The position numbers and the translations under genes were made by a program. A DNA stretch of 64,000 nt. Origin: Polaribacter batillariae. Its GTDB lineage: Bacteria > Bacteroidota > Bacteroidia > Flavobacteriales > Flavobacteriaceae. Below, in pieces: positions 1 to 14,000 of this stretch (its first letter is position 1; each line of letters begins with the position of its first letter). The stretch lies in NCBI RefSeq assembly GCF_017498485.1, contig NZ_CP071795.1:1736001-1800000 (forward strand), in the 5' to 3' direction. The notes under the pieces are model-generated. The model ran no database searches. It was not told the origin of the DNA and worked only from the letters and a program-made list of their open reading frames with translations.

Positions 1-1128
1 TCCTTTTTCTTTTCTGGTTGCAAATACGTCTAAGGCTCCTATACCAAAATGGCCATCTGAAGAAAAATACAATACGTCTTCGTCTGAAATAAATGGAAAC
101 ATTTCTCTACCCTCTGTATTTACTTCTGAACCTAAATTTTGTGGTGTACCAAAAGAGCCATCAGCATTTATAGCGACTTCATAAATATCTGTTTCTCCAA
201 TACTTCCTGGCATGTCTGACACAAAGTATAACTTCTTACCATCTTTACTAACTGATGGATGTCCTGTTGAATATTCGTCACTATTAAAAGGAAGCTCTTG
301 TACGTTTGTCCATTTATTATATACCCAAACAGCTTTATAAATTTTTAGATTGTTGTATCCTTTTTTATCATTTTTATAAACTCCATTATTGTAGTTATTT
401 CTTGTAAAGTACATGGTTTGCCTGTCTGGAGAAAAAGTTACAGAAGATTCGTGATATTTAGAGTTTACTTCGTCTGTAAACATGGGTCTTACCTGAGAAT
501 TATCGCCTTCTGTAGTTGTTATTTTTTCTTTAAGAACTTTGTAAATATCTAAGAAGTTTTTGTTGTTTCTTGTGTGGCTTCTTTTTACAAATACGTTTCC
601 TTTTCTTGGCGAAGAAAATAAAATGGTGTTTCCGTAATCTGTAACTCCAAAGTCGGAATTTACCGTATTTATACTTCTTAAATTACTAACGGTATAGTTT
701 GGCTTACCATTTTTAAGTTCGTTTAAAGTGACTTCGTGATTTGTAAAATGAACTCCTCTTGAATCTTTCTTTTTTGCTTCGTGAAATTTTTTCATCCAAG
801 CATCAGATTCGTTAAAATTTCTTGTGGCTCTTAACGCTTGTGCATATCTAAAAATATGTTCTGGTTTTTGTGTTGGAAAGTTCGCAAACAACTTGCTATA
901 AGCATTTGATGCTTCTTGCATTTTTACGTTAAAATAATAACTGTCTCCTAATCTTTTTAGAACGTGTTCTGTAGCATTATCTTCTGCAAGCTTCTTATAT
1001 TCTTCTGCAGCTAATGCGTAAGATAAATTTTCGAAATGGACGTCTGCTTTTTTCGTTTCTTTAGTTTGCCCAAATATGGTTAAAGAACTGAATAAAAGTA
1101 CGATTGTAATTTGTATTGTTTTTTTCAT
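1..1128 (-). CDS. OmpA/PD40-type outer-membrane-associated protein (partial, 3' end outside window)
   Basis: The reading frame starts with an ATG at 1128 and stays open to the window edge, giving 376 residues. It begins with a signal peptide (MKKTIQITIVLLFSSLTIFGQ). A TPR-like helical stretch follows, and then PD40/WD40-like beta-propeller motifs of the type FSPDRQTMYFTRN, SKDGKKLYFVSDMPG and ISDEDVLYFSSDGH. In this family the propeller is usually followed by a carboxypeptidase-regulatory-like domain and an OmpA peptidoglycan-binding domain, which would lie beyond base 1. It follows the PorP/SprF gene after 14 bp, the usual flavobacterial order adhesin - PorP/SprF - OmpA-type protein. The inferred role is anchoring or assembly of the T9SS-delivered surface protein at the outer membrane. 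The family call is good; the C-terminal OmpA domain is not seen. Confidence 0.8.
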   Translation of the reverse strand, partial: MKKTIQITIVLLFSSLTIFGQTKETKKADVHFENLSYALAAEEYKKLAEDNATEHVLKRLGDSYYFNVKMQEASNAYSKLFANFPTQKPEHIFRYAQALRATRNFNESDAWMKKFHEAKKKDSRGVHFTNHEVTLNELKNGKPNYTVSNLRSINTVNSDFGVTDYGNTILFSSPRKGNVFVKRSHTRNNKNFLDIYKVLKEKITTTEGDNSQVRPMFTDEVNSKYHESSVTFSPDRQTMYFTRNNYNNGVYKNDKKGYNNLKIYKAVWVYNKWTNVQELPFNSDEYSTGHPSVSKDGKKLYFVSDMPGSIGETDIYEVAINADGSFGTPQNLGSEVNTEGREMFPFISDEDVLYFSSDGHFGIGALDVFATRKEKG

Positions 1129-1142
1129 AATTGTTTTGTTAA

Positions 1143-2060
1143 CTAAAAGAATCTTGGCGATTTAATTTTGTTTCTTTCAAAATCGAAATTAAATAGTACA
1201 AATATCTCATGTGACCCTGAATTGAAATTTCCTAGGTTTGTTAAGGTATAATCGTAAGCATAGCCTATTCTTAGTGTGTTTGAGGCTCTTACGTTTATTA
1301 ATGCGGAAACAGATTCGTCTAATCTATAAGAAAGACCAAATTCTAATTTATCGTATAATAAAACGTTTCCAGAAAAATCTATTGATAATGGAGATCCTTC
1401 TGCTGCTTTTATCATTGTTGATGGCTTTAACTTTACATCATTTGATAAATCGAATACATAACCAGAAGTAAAGAAAAAGTGCTTTGTTTCTGATGCTCTT
1501 GATATTTGTCCTCCTTTTTTATCAAAATGAAAAGTTTTTAACAAATTTGGAACAGACAGACCTGCATAAAACTTATCTGTATAATAAAATGCACCTGCAC
1601 CAATGTTTGGCATTATTTTATTTGCATTTTGATTTACAAAAGCTTGGTCCTCACCATTTACCTTTCTTAAACAAGGTAAACAAATATTAAAAAACGTAAA
1701 ACCTGCTTTTAAACCTAATGCTAGATTTGCATTTTGACCCACTTTTAATGTATATGAAAAGTCTCCATAAACGTTTTGTTCTTGTACTGGTCCAATTTCA
1801 TCTACAATAACAGATAGACCTAACCCAACATTTTTACCTACTGGAGAGTTAACACCCATTGTAAGTGTTCTTGGGGCTCCATCTATACCTACCCATTGAG
1901 ATCTACCTAATAAATTAATACTTAAAACATCATATGACCCAGCATAAGCTGGGTTTATGATATTCATATTATACATATATTGTGTGTATTGTGGGTCTTG
2001 TTGCGCTTTTGCAGAAACAGTAAAGAATATAACTGCAAGTATTGCTATAAATTTTTTCAT
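1143..2060 (-). CDS. PorP/SprF family type IX secretion system membrane protein
   Basis: The protein is 305 aa from the preferred ATG at 2060, which opens directly into a signal peptide (MKKFIAILAVIFFTVSAKAQ). An in-frame ATG at 2102 would add 14 basic residues and overlap the end of the giant gene, so it is less likely. After the signal peptide comes the family hallmark QDPQYTQYMYNMNIINPAYAGS, then a predicted outer-membrane beta-barrel of alternating strands (GLGLSVIVDEIGP, IMPNIGAGAFYYTDKFYAGLSVPNLL) ending in an aromatic residue (SPRFF). Known members (SprF, PorP) are partners needed for secretion or attachment of a neighbouring T9SS substrate with a type B sorting domain. The gene lies 20 bp downstream of exactly such a substrate, so it is very probably the dedicated partner of the 8538-aa protein. 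Confidence 0.92.
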   Translation of the reverse strand: MKKFIAILAVIFFTVSAKAQQDPQYTQYMYNMNIINPAYAGSYDVLSINLLGRSQWVGIDGAPRTLTMGVNSPVGKNVGLGLSVIVDEIGPVQEQNVYGDFSYTLKVGQNANLALGLKAGFTFFNICLPCLRKVNGEDQAFVNQNANKIMPNIGAGAFYYTDKFYAGLSVPNLLKTFHFDKKGGQISRASETKHFFFTSGYVFDLSNDVKLKPSTMIKAAEGSPLSIDFSGNVLLYDKLEFGLSYRLDESVSALINVRASNTLRIGYAYDYTLTNLGNFNSGSHEIFVLFNFDFERNKIKSPRFF

Positions 2061-2080
2061 CTTTTTTGCCTTTATCTTTA

Positions 2081-5000
2081 TTATCTGTTTAAATATACCC
2101 ATCCTGTTATTGGTTTTCTTGATCCATCGTTAAAATATATGATGTAGTAATAGGTTCCTACTGGTACTGGTTTGCTATCGTTTAACGTTAATCTTCCTGT
2201 TGAATAACCATTCCACCAATCTGGACTTGTTTTACCTTTGTTTTCGTAATCATATACTTGATTCCCCCATCTGTTATAAATCTCTAACTTAAAGTTAGGG
2301 TATTTAGATAATGCTGGAATTACAAAAGTATCGTTAACACCATCGCCATTTGGAGAGAATGCATTTGGAATTAAGTCGCAATTCGTAATGTCTAAGTGGT
2401 CTGGAATATTATCTGTATCGCAGTCTAACATAAACTCGTCTTTTGTAAGTACTCCATCTCCATCATCATCTATATCTTGGAAATCTCTCTTACCATCGCC
2501 ATCTGTATCTCTAATATTGTAGTTAATAGTTCCACTGTCTTTAGATGTTTCTAAATTATCGAACAATCCGTTCGCTCCAGATTCTGTGTCTGAACCATCA
2601 ATAACTCCATCGCTATCTGCATCTGGTGCTCCTGAACCTGATTCTTGAAGGTCTGTAATACCATCGCCATCTGAATCTAAATCTAAATGATCTGGAATGC
2701 CATCGTTATCTGTATCTAACGTATTGTCTCCTCCGTTTTCAACTACATCTGGAATACCGTCGTTATCGTCGTCTAAATCTATAGTATCTGGAACTCCATC
2801 GCCATCTGTATCATCATTATCTAAATAATCTGGAATGCCATCATTATCTTCATCATCATCTGTGAAACTTCCATTGTTATTATTGTCTTCGTCTTTGGTA
2901 TTTATTCCATCGCCATCGTCGTCTATATCTAGATAATTTGGAATGCCATCGTTATCTGTATCATCATCTTCAGGGTTTCCATTAACAACATCTACGTCTT
3001 CGTTTTCTGTTAAAACTCCATCTCCATCATCGTCTGTATCTAGATAGTTTGGAATACCGTCGTTATCTGTATCATCGTCTCTAGGGTCTCCATTTACATT
3101 TACAACATCTTCGAATTCTGTTGGAACTCCATCTCCATCATCATCTGTATCTTGGAAATCTGGTGTCCCATCATTATCTGTATCCATTGGAGTGTAATTT
3201 ATAGAACCACTTTCTGGTGTGTCTTCTACTCCATCAAATAATCCGTTTGGACCTGAACCTGTGTCTGCACCATCGATAACACCATCGTTATCTTGGTCTA
3301 ATGCTCCACTTCCAGACTCGATAACATCGTTTACACCATCGCCATCTGAATCTACATCTAAATGATCTGGAATGCCATCGCCATCTGTATCTCTATTTGG
3401 ATCTCCATTTTGTTCTACAAGGTCTGGAATACCATCGTTATCGTCATCTAAATCTACTGCGTCTGGAATACCATCGCCATCGCTATCTCCTGCAACTGTA
3501 ATTGTAACTGTCGCTGTTTTACATACTGCAGGGGTTACTGCTGTATTACAAACTGTATAATCTACAGTTACTGTTGTGCCTTCTTCACCTGATATTGGAA
3601 TGTAGGTCATTTCTCCTGTTAACGGATTGAAGCTTACAAAACCTCTTGCGGTTCCTGTTCCTGCATCTGTAATTGTAATGTTTGGTCCTGGCTCGTAATC
3701 GTCATTCGTTAAAACGTTTACAACTCCTGGTGTTTCTACTGTTACAGTTAATACATCTCCATTTACTGTTGGTACTAATGGGTTTGGATCGTCTCCATCT
3801 AAAGTTCCATCATTATCGTCATCTGGATCTGTTACGTCTGGATCTCCATCACCATCGTTATCTGGCTGAACTGTGATCGTTACAGTGGCTGTTTTACATA
3901 CTGCAGGGGTTACTGCTGTATTACAAACTGTATAATCTACAGTTACTGTTGTGCCTTCTTCGCCTGCTGCTGGGGTGTACGTCATTTCTCCTGTTGATGG
4001 ATCGAATGTTACAACTCCTGTAGCAGTTCCTGTTCCTGCATCTGTAATTGTGGTGTTTGCTCCTGGCTCGTAATCGTCATTCGTTAAAACGTTTACAACT
4101 CCTGGAACTCCTTCTACAACGGTTAATACATCTCCAATTACTGTTGGTACTAATGGGTTTGGATCGTCTCCATCTAAAGTTCCATCATTATCGTCATCTG
4201 GGTCTTCGCTATCTGGAATTCCATCATTATCTGTATCTAAAGGATCTAAATAGTCTGGTGTACCATCGTTGTTATCATCATCATCTGTAAAGTCTCCATT
4301 ATTGTTGTTGTCTTCATCTTTTGTTGGAACGCCATCATTATCATCATCTGTATCTAAATAGTTTGGAATACCGTCGTTATCTGTATCATCGTCTCTAGGG
4401 TCTCCATTTACATTTACAACATCTTCGAATTCTGTTGGAACTCCATCGCCATCATCGTCTATGTCTTGGAAATCTGGTGTGCCATCATTATCTGTATCCA
4501 TTGGAGTGTAATTTATAGAACCACTTTCTGGTGTGTCTTCTACTCCATCAAATAATCCGTTTGGACCTGAACCTGTGTCTGCACCATCGATAACACCATC
4601 GTTATCTTGGTCTAATGCTCCACTTCCAGACTCGATAACATCGTTTACACCATCGCCATCTGAATCTACATCTAAATGATCTGGAATGCCATCGCCATCT
4701 GTATCTCTATTTGGATCTCCATTTTGTTCTACAAGGTCTGGAATACCATCGTTATCGTCATCTAAATCTACTGCGTCTGGAATACCATCGCCATCGCTAT
4801 CTCCTGCAACTGTAATTGTAACTGTCGCTGTTTTACATACTGCAGGGGTTACTGCTGTATTACAAACTGTATAATCTACAGTTACTGTTGTGCCTTCTTC
4901 GCCTGCTGCTGGGGTGTACGTCATTTCTCCTGTTGATGGATTGAATGTTACAACTCCTGTAGCAGTTCCTGTTCCTGCATCTGTAATTGTGGTGTTTGCT

Positions 5001-8000
5001 CCTGGCTCGTAATCGTCATTCGCTAAAACGTTTACAACTCCTGGAACTCCTTCTACAACGGTTAATACATCTCCAATTACTGTTGGTACTAATGGATTAT
5101 CAGTATCTGTAATGTCTGGATTGCCATCGTTATCATCGTCTGGATCTGTTACGTCTGGATCTCCATCACCATCGTTGTCTGGCTGAACTGTGATCGTTAC
5201 AGTGGCTGTTTTACATACTGCAGGGGTTACTGCTGTATTACAAACTGTATAATCTACAGTTATTGTTGTGCCTTCTTCGCCTGCTGCTGGGGTGTACGTC
5301 ATTTCTCCTGTTGATGGATCGAATGTTACAACTCCTGTAGCAGTTCCTGTTCCTGCATCTGTAATTGTGGTGTTTGCTCCTGGCTCGTAATCGTCATTCG
5401 TTAAAACGTTTACAACTCCTGGAACTCCTTCTACAACGGTTAATACATCTCCAATTACTATTGGTACTAATGGGTTTGGATCGTCTCCATCTAAAGTTCC
5501 ATCATTATCGTCATCTGGGTCTTCGCTATCTGGAATTCCATCATTATCTGTATCTAAAGGATCTAAATAGTCTGGTGTACCATCGTTGTTATCATCATCA
5601 TCTGTAAAATCTCCATTATTGTTGTTGTCTTCATCTTTTGTTGGAACGCCATCATTATCATCATCTGTATCTAAATAGTTTGGAATACCATCGTTGTCTG
5701 TATCATCATCTTGAGGATCTCCATTAACATTTACAACGTCTTCTTCTGCAGTTGGAACGCCATCGCCATCATCGTCTATGTCTTGGAAGTCTGGTGTGCC
5801 ATCTTTGTCTGTATCCTTTGGAGAGTCTTTTGTTGCTCCACTTTCTGGTGTTGTTTCAATTAAATCGAATAAACCATTTGGACCTGAACCAGTATCTGAA
5901 CCATCGATTATACCATCATTATTTAAATCTGTTTGACCGAAACCTGATTCTGTTAGGTCATTTACGCCATCGCCATCTGAATCTACATCTAAATGATCTG
6001 GAATGCCATCGCCATCTGTATCTCTGTTAGGGTTTCCATTTTGTTCTACTGTGTCTGGAATACCATCGTTATCGTCGTCTAAATCTACAGAATCTGGAAC
6101 GCCATCACCATCATTATCTTTAATTTCTCTGAAGTCAACTTCTGGGTTGCTTGGATTGTCTAAATTAGGTAAATCTGATGCGCCTCCATTTTGATCGTCG
6201 TTTACATCGAATAAAGTTCCGATTGTTGGCACATCATCGTATGCATCTAATAAACCATCTCTATCTGCGTCGTTATTTGCTGTTGATTTTACAAAACCTG
6301 CTTCTTTAGTATCATCAATTCCGTCATTATCTGAATCTGTATCTAAATAATCTGGTATTTTGTCTCCATCTGTATCTACGGTTGATAATCCGCTAATTAC
6401 AGCATTATCATCATAAGCGTCTAATAAACCGTCGTTATCTGAATCTACAATACCAACGTTTGGCGCGATATACCCTGAACCTGTTACTTGTGCTTCTACG
6501 TTATCTGGAATACCATCGTTATCTGAATCGATATCTTTATCGTCTGATTTGCCATCTCCATCGCTATCAATTCCATCATTTACTGTAAATACTGGGAATG
6601 TTCCAGGACCTGAAGGCAATGATACGCCATTGGTTTGTGATGCTGTTGCAGATGTTGTGTTAGAAGCATCAAATAAACCATTGATGGCACATCCCGAAAA
6701 TAATACTGATCCTAAATTGGTATTCGAAGTTGCAGATAATAATTCTGCAGAGAAACGAATATTAAATGAAGCTGAGTTGTAATACCCAAAGAATGTTGCC
6801 AATCTTGGAGATAAATCTACTCCTGAATAGGTGTCATCTGGTCCTTGGAAGGTAACTAAACCTGTGGCAGGGTTGTCTGTAACATTTAGTAATGTTTCGT
6901 TATCTACTGCATACAAACCTGGTCTTGATAAAATTACAGATTCTCTTGCATTTGCGCCATCTATATCGTAAATAACTCCACTAAATCTGCTAATATTATA
7001 TAACGTGTTGGTGTTGTCGTTTACTAAAATAACTTTAAATGCCATTTCTGCTTTATTACCTGTTGGTGTTGGCACTGTGTATTCTGGCTGCCATGCATCT
7101 GGATTACCGGTTGTAGAGTTATCAATAGAGATTAAAGATGCTCCTCCTTGGATGTCTGTAATTTCGACAATTGCATCTAAAATACCTCCTGTACCTCCAA
7201 AGCCTGTTACATCTATTACATTTTCGAAACGGTATTTTGCTCCTACTGAACCTGAGCCTGATACTCCTGTTCCTGCGATATAAATTGGGTTTCTAAAACT
7301 TACATTCGGTAAAATACAATTTGGATCGTTTGCATTTGCTGATGGTTCGAAACCTAACGATTCTACTACGTCTATAATACCATCGTTATCGTCATCAATA
7401 TCAATATCATCTGTAATACCATCTCCATCTGTATCTACTAATACTCCAAATGTTACTTTATCTCTAAAATCTACTTCTGCAGTTCCTGGGTCTTGATCGT
7501 TAGGGAATGCTGTTACATCTTGGTTGTTATTTGATGGACCGTTTGGATCTGTTGAGCCTCCTGAATTTAAATCAAATGCATCATCTAAACCATCGTTATC
7601 TGTATCTACTCCTGTAAATACTTTACCTGGTTCTGCTACATTATCGCCATCTGTATCATAAGCTTCAACAGTGTCTAATACTCCATCTCCATCAGAATCT
7701 GTATCTGTATAATCTGGTGTATCTGTACCATCTGTATTTACAGGGTTGCGAATTGGAATACCAGAGCCTGGCATTGTTTCGTAAACATCTGCTAATCCGT
7801 TTCCATCTGTATCTACTCCTGGTGCGATGTATCCTGAGGTTGTTTGCCACTCGATATTATCTACAATTCCGTCGTTATCAGCATCAATATCTAAATAGTT
7901 AGGTATTGTATCTGAATCTGAATTTGCTGGAGTACTTATTGGTGTTCCTGTTACAGAACCACAAGGTGTACAATCTGCATCGTAAGCATCGTCTATACCA

Positions 8001-11000
8001 TCTTTGTCTGTATCTACTCCTGAAGGAGCTATGTAATTTGCTGGATCTTGGCCTTCGATATTATCTATAATTCCGTCGTTATCTGAATCGATATCTTGAT
8101 AGTTTGGTACCCCATCTCCATCTGTATCTGGCGTGGTTAATGGTGTCGTTGCAATGTTATCATCTAAACCATCGTTGTTGGTGTCTGTAAAATTATCAAC
8201 TTTACCATCTCCATCTGTATCTGTACCACCACCTTCTACTATATCTGGAATGCCATCATTATCTCCATCAAGATCGAATTGATCTATAATACCATCTCCA
8301 TCTGAATCGTATTTATCGTCTATGCCATCGTTATTATCATCTTTAGTGATGTTGTCTGTGTCTTTGTAATCTGGAATGCCATCGTTATCTGTATCTTTTA
8401 AAGAATCGTCTCCTCCATTTTCTACGGTATCTGGAACACCATCATTATCATCATCTAAATCTACAATATCTATGATGCCATCTCCATCGTTATCTGATTG
8501 AACAGTAATAGTAACTTTAGCTATATTAGAATTTAAGCCTGCATCGTCTTTTATTGTGTAGTTGATTTCTGCAACTCCTGTAAATGTTGCTTCTGGAGTA
8601 AATGTTACATTACCAGCAGTATCTACTGTGTATGTTCCTTGTCCTGAAACTACTAATAGTGTTGTTGAATCTCCTGTATTTGCAGGATTGTTTGGATCTA
8701 TTAATACAATTGTTGATGGATTTACTGTTCCATCTGTATCTGTATCATTTCCTCCAATTGTTGCAACTGTAACTGGTGTATTTTGAACAGTTGTTTCGCT
8801 ATCATCTACTGCAACTGGTGCATCATTTTGACCGGTAACTGTAATATCTAAAGTGGTGCTCGAATTGTTAATTCCATCTGAAACTGTGTAAGTAACTTGA
8901 GGTACAGAACCTACATAGTCTAAGGCTGGTGTGTAGGTATAACTACCATCTGCATTTATTACTAAAGTTCCTTCTGCAATTGTTGCTGTTGTACCTGCTG
9001 GGTAATCTGTTCCGTTAATTGTAAATTCTAACACAGTTAATAGAGTACCTTCTACATCTGAATCGTTTGTTAAAACTCCGTTTGCAGATGATACTGTTAA
9101 TGGAGTATCTTCTGTTGTTGAGTTTACATCTGCCACTACATTTGGTGCATCGTTTACTGGTGTAACTGTAATGCTAATTTTCGCAGGTGTCTCCGATACT
9201 AATCCGTCGTTATCTTCTACAGTATAATTTACATCTGCAGATCCATTAAAGTTTGGTTCTGGTGTAAATGTTACATTTCCTAAATTATCTACTGTATAAG
9301 TCCCCACACCTGATATAACTAGTGGTGTAGAAGAGTTTCCTGTATTTGCAGGATTATTTGGATCAATTAAAACTACTGTTGAAGGATCTACAGTATTATC
9401 GTCAGTATCATTTCCTGTAATTGTAGGAATTGTTACAGGTGTGTCTTCTAAAGTTGTAGCTGAGTCATTTACTGCAACTGGAGCGTCATTAACTCCTGTT
9501 ACAGTAATGTCTAAGGTACTTGTTACATTTTCTACACCGTCTGTAACTGTATAGGTTACTTGTGGTACAGGTCCAACATAATCCATTGCTGGGTTAAATG
9601 TATAACTACCATCTCCATTTACAGTTAAAGCACCTTCTGTTAAGGTAATTGTTGTTCCTGCAGTGTTTGTAATTCCATTTACAACAAATTGAGTTAATGT
9701 TAATGGAGTTCCATCTGCATCTGTATCGTTATTAATTAAACCATTTGTCGCAGAAACACTTAGTTGTGTGTCTTCTGGTGTTGTATTTGTATCTGGAAGC
9801 GCAACTGGTGCATCGTTTACTCCTGAAACTGTTATTGTTAATGTGCTTGATGCGGGTGCTGTTCCTGTACCGTCTGAAATTGTATAGTTAACAACTGGCA
9901 CTGAACCGTTATAATTTGCTGTAGGTACATATGTATAACTACCATCTGCATTTATTGTAATTGTACCTTCTGCAATTGTTGCAGTATCTCCTGCATTGTA
10001 ACTTGTTCCGTTTATTTGGAATTTAGTTACTGTTAAGGTTTCTCCCGGATTTGCATCTGTATCGTTATTTAACAATCCGTTGGAAGCTGCTACCGTTAAC
10101 GTTACGTCTTCTGATGTAAATCTTACATCTGGATTTGCTACTGGAGGTAATAACGATTTTGGAACTTTCACAGAAACTGTTGCTGTATCACATAATCCAT
10201 TACCATCGCAAACTTGATATACAAATACATCTGTACCTGTGTTAAAGCCTGGGTTTGGAGTATAAGTAATTGTGCCATCTGGGTTTATTGTAACTGTTCC
10301 ATTTGCTGGTGGTGTTACAATGTTGGCAATTGTTAGTGTATCTCCATCTAAATCCATATCATTTGGTAACACAGGAATAATTACTGAAACTCCTGGGTCT
10401 GTAGATGAAATATCGTCTGTTGCTACTGGTGCATCGTTTATTGGGGTTACTGTAATATCTAATGTACTATTTGCTGTATTTGTTCCATCACTTAAAGTAT
10501 AGGATACTGTTGGTACAGTTCCATTATAATTTGTAGCTGGTGTAAACGTGTAGCTACCATTAGAATTTATTACTAAAGAACCTTCTGCTAAACTAACCGT
10601 ATTTCCAGCGACATAGGTTGTTCCACCAACTGTAAAACTTGTAACAGTTAACGAATTATTTTCTGGATCTGAATCGTTGTTTAACAATCCGTTTGCTGCA
10701 TTTACAGTAATTGCTACATCTTCTGGTGTAGTGTTTGTATCTGCAGCTGCAACTGGCACATCGTTTACTGGGGTAACAGTAATGTTTAAGGTGCTTGTTG
10801 TTGTATCTGTTCCATCGCTTACTGTATAAGTTACTGTTGGTACAGCTCCGTTAAAGTTTGCTGCTGGTGCAAATACATAACTACCATTCGATTGTATTGT
10901 TAATACTCCTTCTGTTAAATTGATTGGAGTTCCCACTGTTGCTAGACTTCCATTTACCATTAATGCTGTAACTGTTAAAGCATCATTTTCAATATCTGAA

Positions 11001-14000
11001 TCGTTGGCTAAAATACCATTTGCTTCAGATACGGTTAATACTGTATCTTCATTTGTAGTATTTTTATCTGCTACTGCTACTGGTGGATCGTTTACTGGCA
11101 CTACAGCAATAGTTAAAGATGCTGGAGTGGTTGCTGTACCATCAGAAACATTATAGGTTATTGGAGGTACTGGACCAAAGTAATTTAATGCTGGTGTAAA
11201 TGTATAACTACCATCTGTATTAATTTTTAAGGTTCCTTCTGTTAAATTCGCAGATTCGCCAGCATTGTATGTATTGCCATCGACCACATATGTCGAGATA
11301 GATAAAGCATCTCCATCTGTATCTGAATCATTAATTAACAATCCAGATGCTGCAGGTTCATTGTAAGGTGTGTCTTCAAAAATTAAGTTTGTAGTTGTTT
11401 CATCTGCAACAATAGGTGCATCATTTACATCTGTTACTGTAATTCCGATGGTTGCAACATTAGAGGTTAATGGTGTTGTTGGGTCGTTATCTTGTACTGT
11501 GTAATTTACATTTGCTGGGCCATTGTAATTATCTGCTGGGTCAAAGGTTACGTTTCCTAAATTATCTACGGAATAAGTTCCAACTCCAGTAATTACTAAT
11601 GATGTTGTAGAGTTTCCGGTATTAGCAGAATTGCTAGGGTCTATTAAAGTTACAGTGGCTGGATTTATTGCGCCATCGTCTGTATCATTTCCTCCAATAG
11701 TTGCTACGACTAAATCTGTATCTTCGTTTGTTGTGTTTCCTAAATCATCTACTGCTACTGGCGCATCGTTTACGCTGGTTACTGAAATGTCTAATTCTCC
11801 TGCAACTGTATCTGTTCCATCTGTAACATTATAAATTACTGTTGGAATTACTCCATTAAAGTTTGTGTTTGGAGTAAATATATAGCTACCATCTGAGTTG
11901 ATTTTTAAGGTGCCATCATTTAAAACTGCTGTGTCTCCTACATTATAAGTAGTTCCTTCTGCTACAAATGTTGAAATTGTTAATGGATCTCCATCTAAAT
12001 CTGTATCGTTATTTAGCAATCCATCTGTACTTACTCCAGAAACTACCAACTGTGTATCTTCTGGTGTTGAATTTGTTTCGTTTTGTACTACTGGAATATC
12101 ATTTACAGAAGTTACTGTAATTCCGATGGTTGCAACATTAGAGGTTAATGGTGTTGTTGGGTCGTTATCTTGTATTGTATAATTTACATTTGCTGGTCCA
12201 TTGTAATTATCTACTGGGTCAAATGTTACGTTTCCTAAATTATCTACGGTATAAGTTCCAACTCCAGTAATTACTAATGATGTTGTAGAGTTTCCGGTAT
12301 TAGCAGGATTGCTAGGGTCTATTAAAGTTACAGTGGCTGGATTTATTGCGCCATCGTCTGTATCATTTCCTCCAATAGTTGCTACGATTAAATCTGTATC
12401 TTCATTTGTTGTGTTTCCTAAATCATTTACTGCTACTGGTGCATCGTTTATTGGTGTTACTGTAATGTCTAAGGTTGCAGCAATTGGTGTTACAATATTG
12501 CCATCTGTAACATTATAAGCTATTTGAGGCACTGTTCCATTAAAATTAGCTACTGGTGTAAATATATATCCTCCATCTGCTAATACTTTTAATGTTCCTT
12601 CTGTTAACATTGCTGTAGTTCCTGCATTATATACAGTAGCATCTCCATCTATCGTAAAAGTTGAAATTGTTAATGGATCTCCATCTAAATCTGTATCGTT
12701 ATTTAGCAATCCATCTGTACTTGCTCCAGAAACTACCAACTGTGTATCTTCTGGTGTTGAATTTGTTTCGTTTTGTACTACTGGAATATCATTTACAGAA
12801 GTTACTGTAATTCCGATGGTTGCAACATTAGAGGTTAATGGTGTTGTTGGGTCGTTATCTTGTACTGTGTAATTTACATTTGCTGGGCCATTGTAATTAT
12901 CTACTGGGTCAAAGGTTACGTTTCCTAAATTATCTACGGTATAAGTTCCAACTCCAGTAATTACTAATGATGTTGTAGAGTTTCCGGTATTAGCAGGATT
13001 GCTAGGATCTATTAAAGTTACAGTGGCTGGATTTATTGCATCATCGTCTGTATCATTTCCTCCAATAGTTGCTACGACTAAATCTGTATCTTCGTTTGTT
13101 GTGTTTCCTAAATCATCTACTGCTACTGGCGCATCGTTTACGCTGGTTACTGAAATGTCTAAAGTGCTTGTAACCGTATCTATTGTTCCATCTGTAATTG
13201 TGTAAGTTACTTGTGGTAGGTTTGCTGTTGAATTTGGTGTAGGCACAAATTTGTAACTACCATCAGAATTTATTGTTAATGAGCCTTCTGGTAAATTAAC
13301 TGCAACCCCAACTGCATACGTTGTTCCATTAATAGTAAATTCTTTTACTGAAAGTATATCTCCATCTATATCTGTATCGTTATCTAACAATCCGTCTGCA
13401 GCACTAACCGTTAGTGTTGTGTCTTCTAAAGTTGTTTTTACATCTGGATTTGCTACTGGTGCATCGTTAATTGGATTTACTGTAATTGTTAATGTACTGC
13501 TTGCATTTGGTGTTCCTTGACCATCTGTAATTGTATAGTTTACTGCTGGTACAACTCCATTAAAGTTTGGCGTTGGTACAAAAACATATCCACCACCTGC
13601 ATTAATTGTTAAATCTCCCTCTGGAAGATTTGCAGTTGCTCCTGCAGCATACGTTGTTCCTCCTGCTACAAATTGAGTTACAGTTAGAGGATTTAAATTT
13701 GCATCTGTATCATTTTTAATTAAACTTTTTGCGGCTCCATCTGCAACTGTTAAAGTTACTTCTTCGTCTGTTATGTTTGTATCTGGATTTGCTACTGGAG
13801 AAAATGCAGATTGTGGTACTGTAATTGTTACTACTGCAGTATCTGTTCCTCCATTTCCATCGGAAATTTCGTATGTAAATGTATCTGTTCCATTGTTGAA
13901 TCCTGCTTGAGGTGTATAGGTTACAACATCATCGGAAGTATCTCCTGGAGTTCCATTATCAAAAATAACAGCAGTACCTTTTGTAGGACCAACTGTAATT

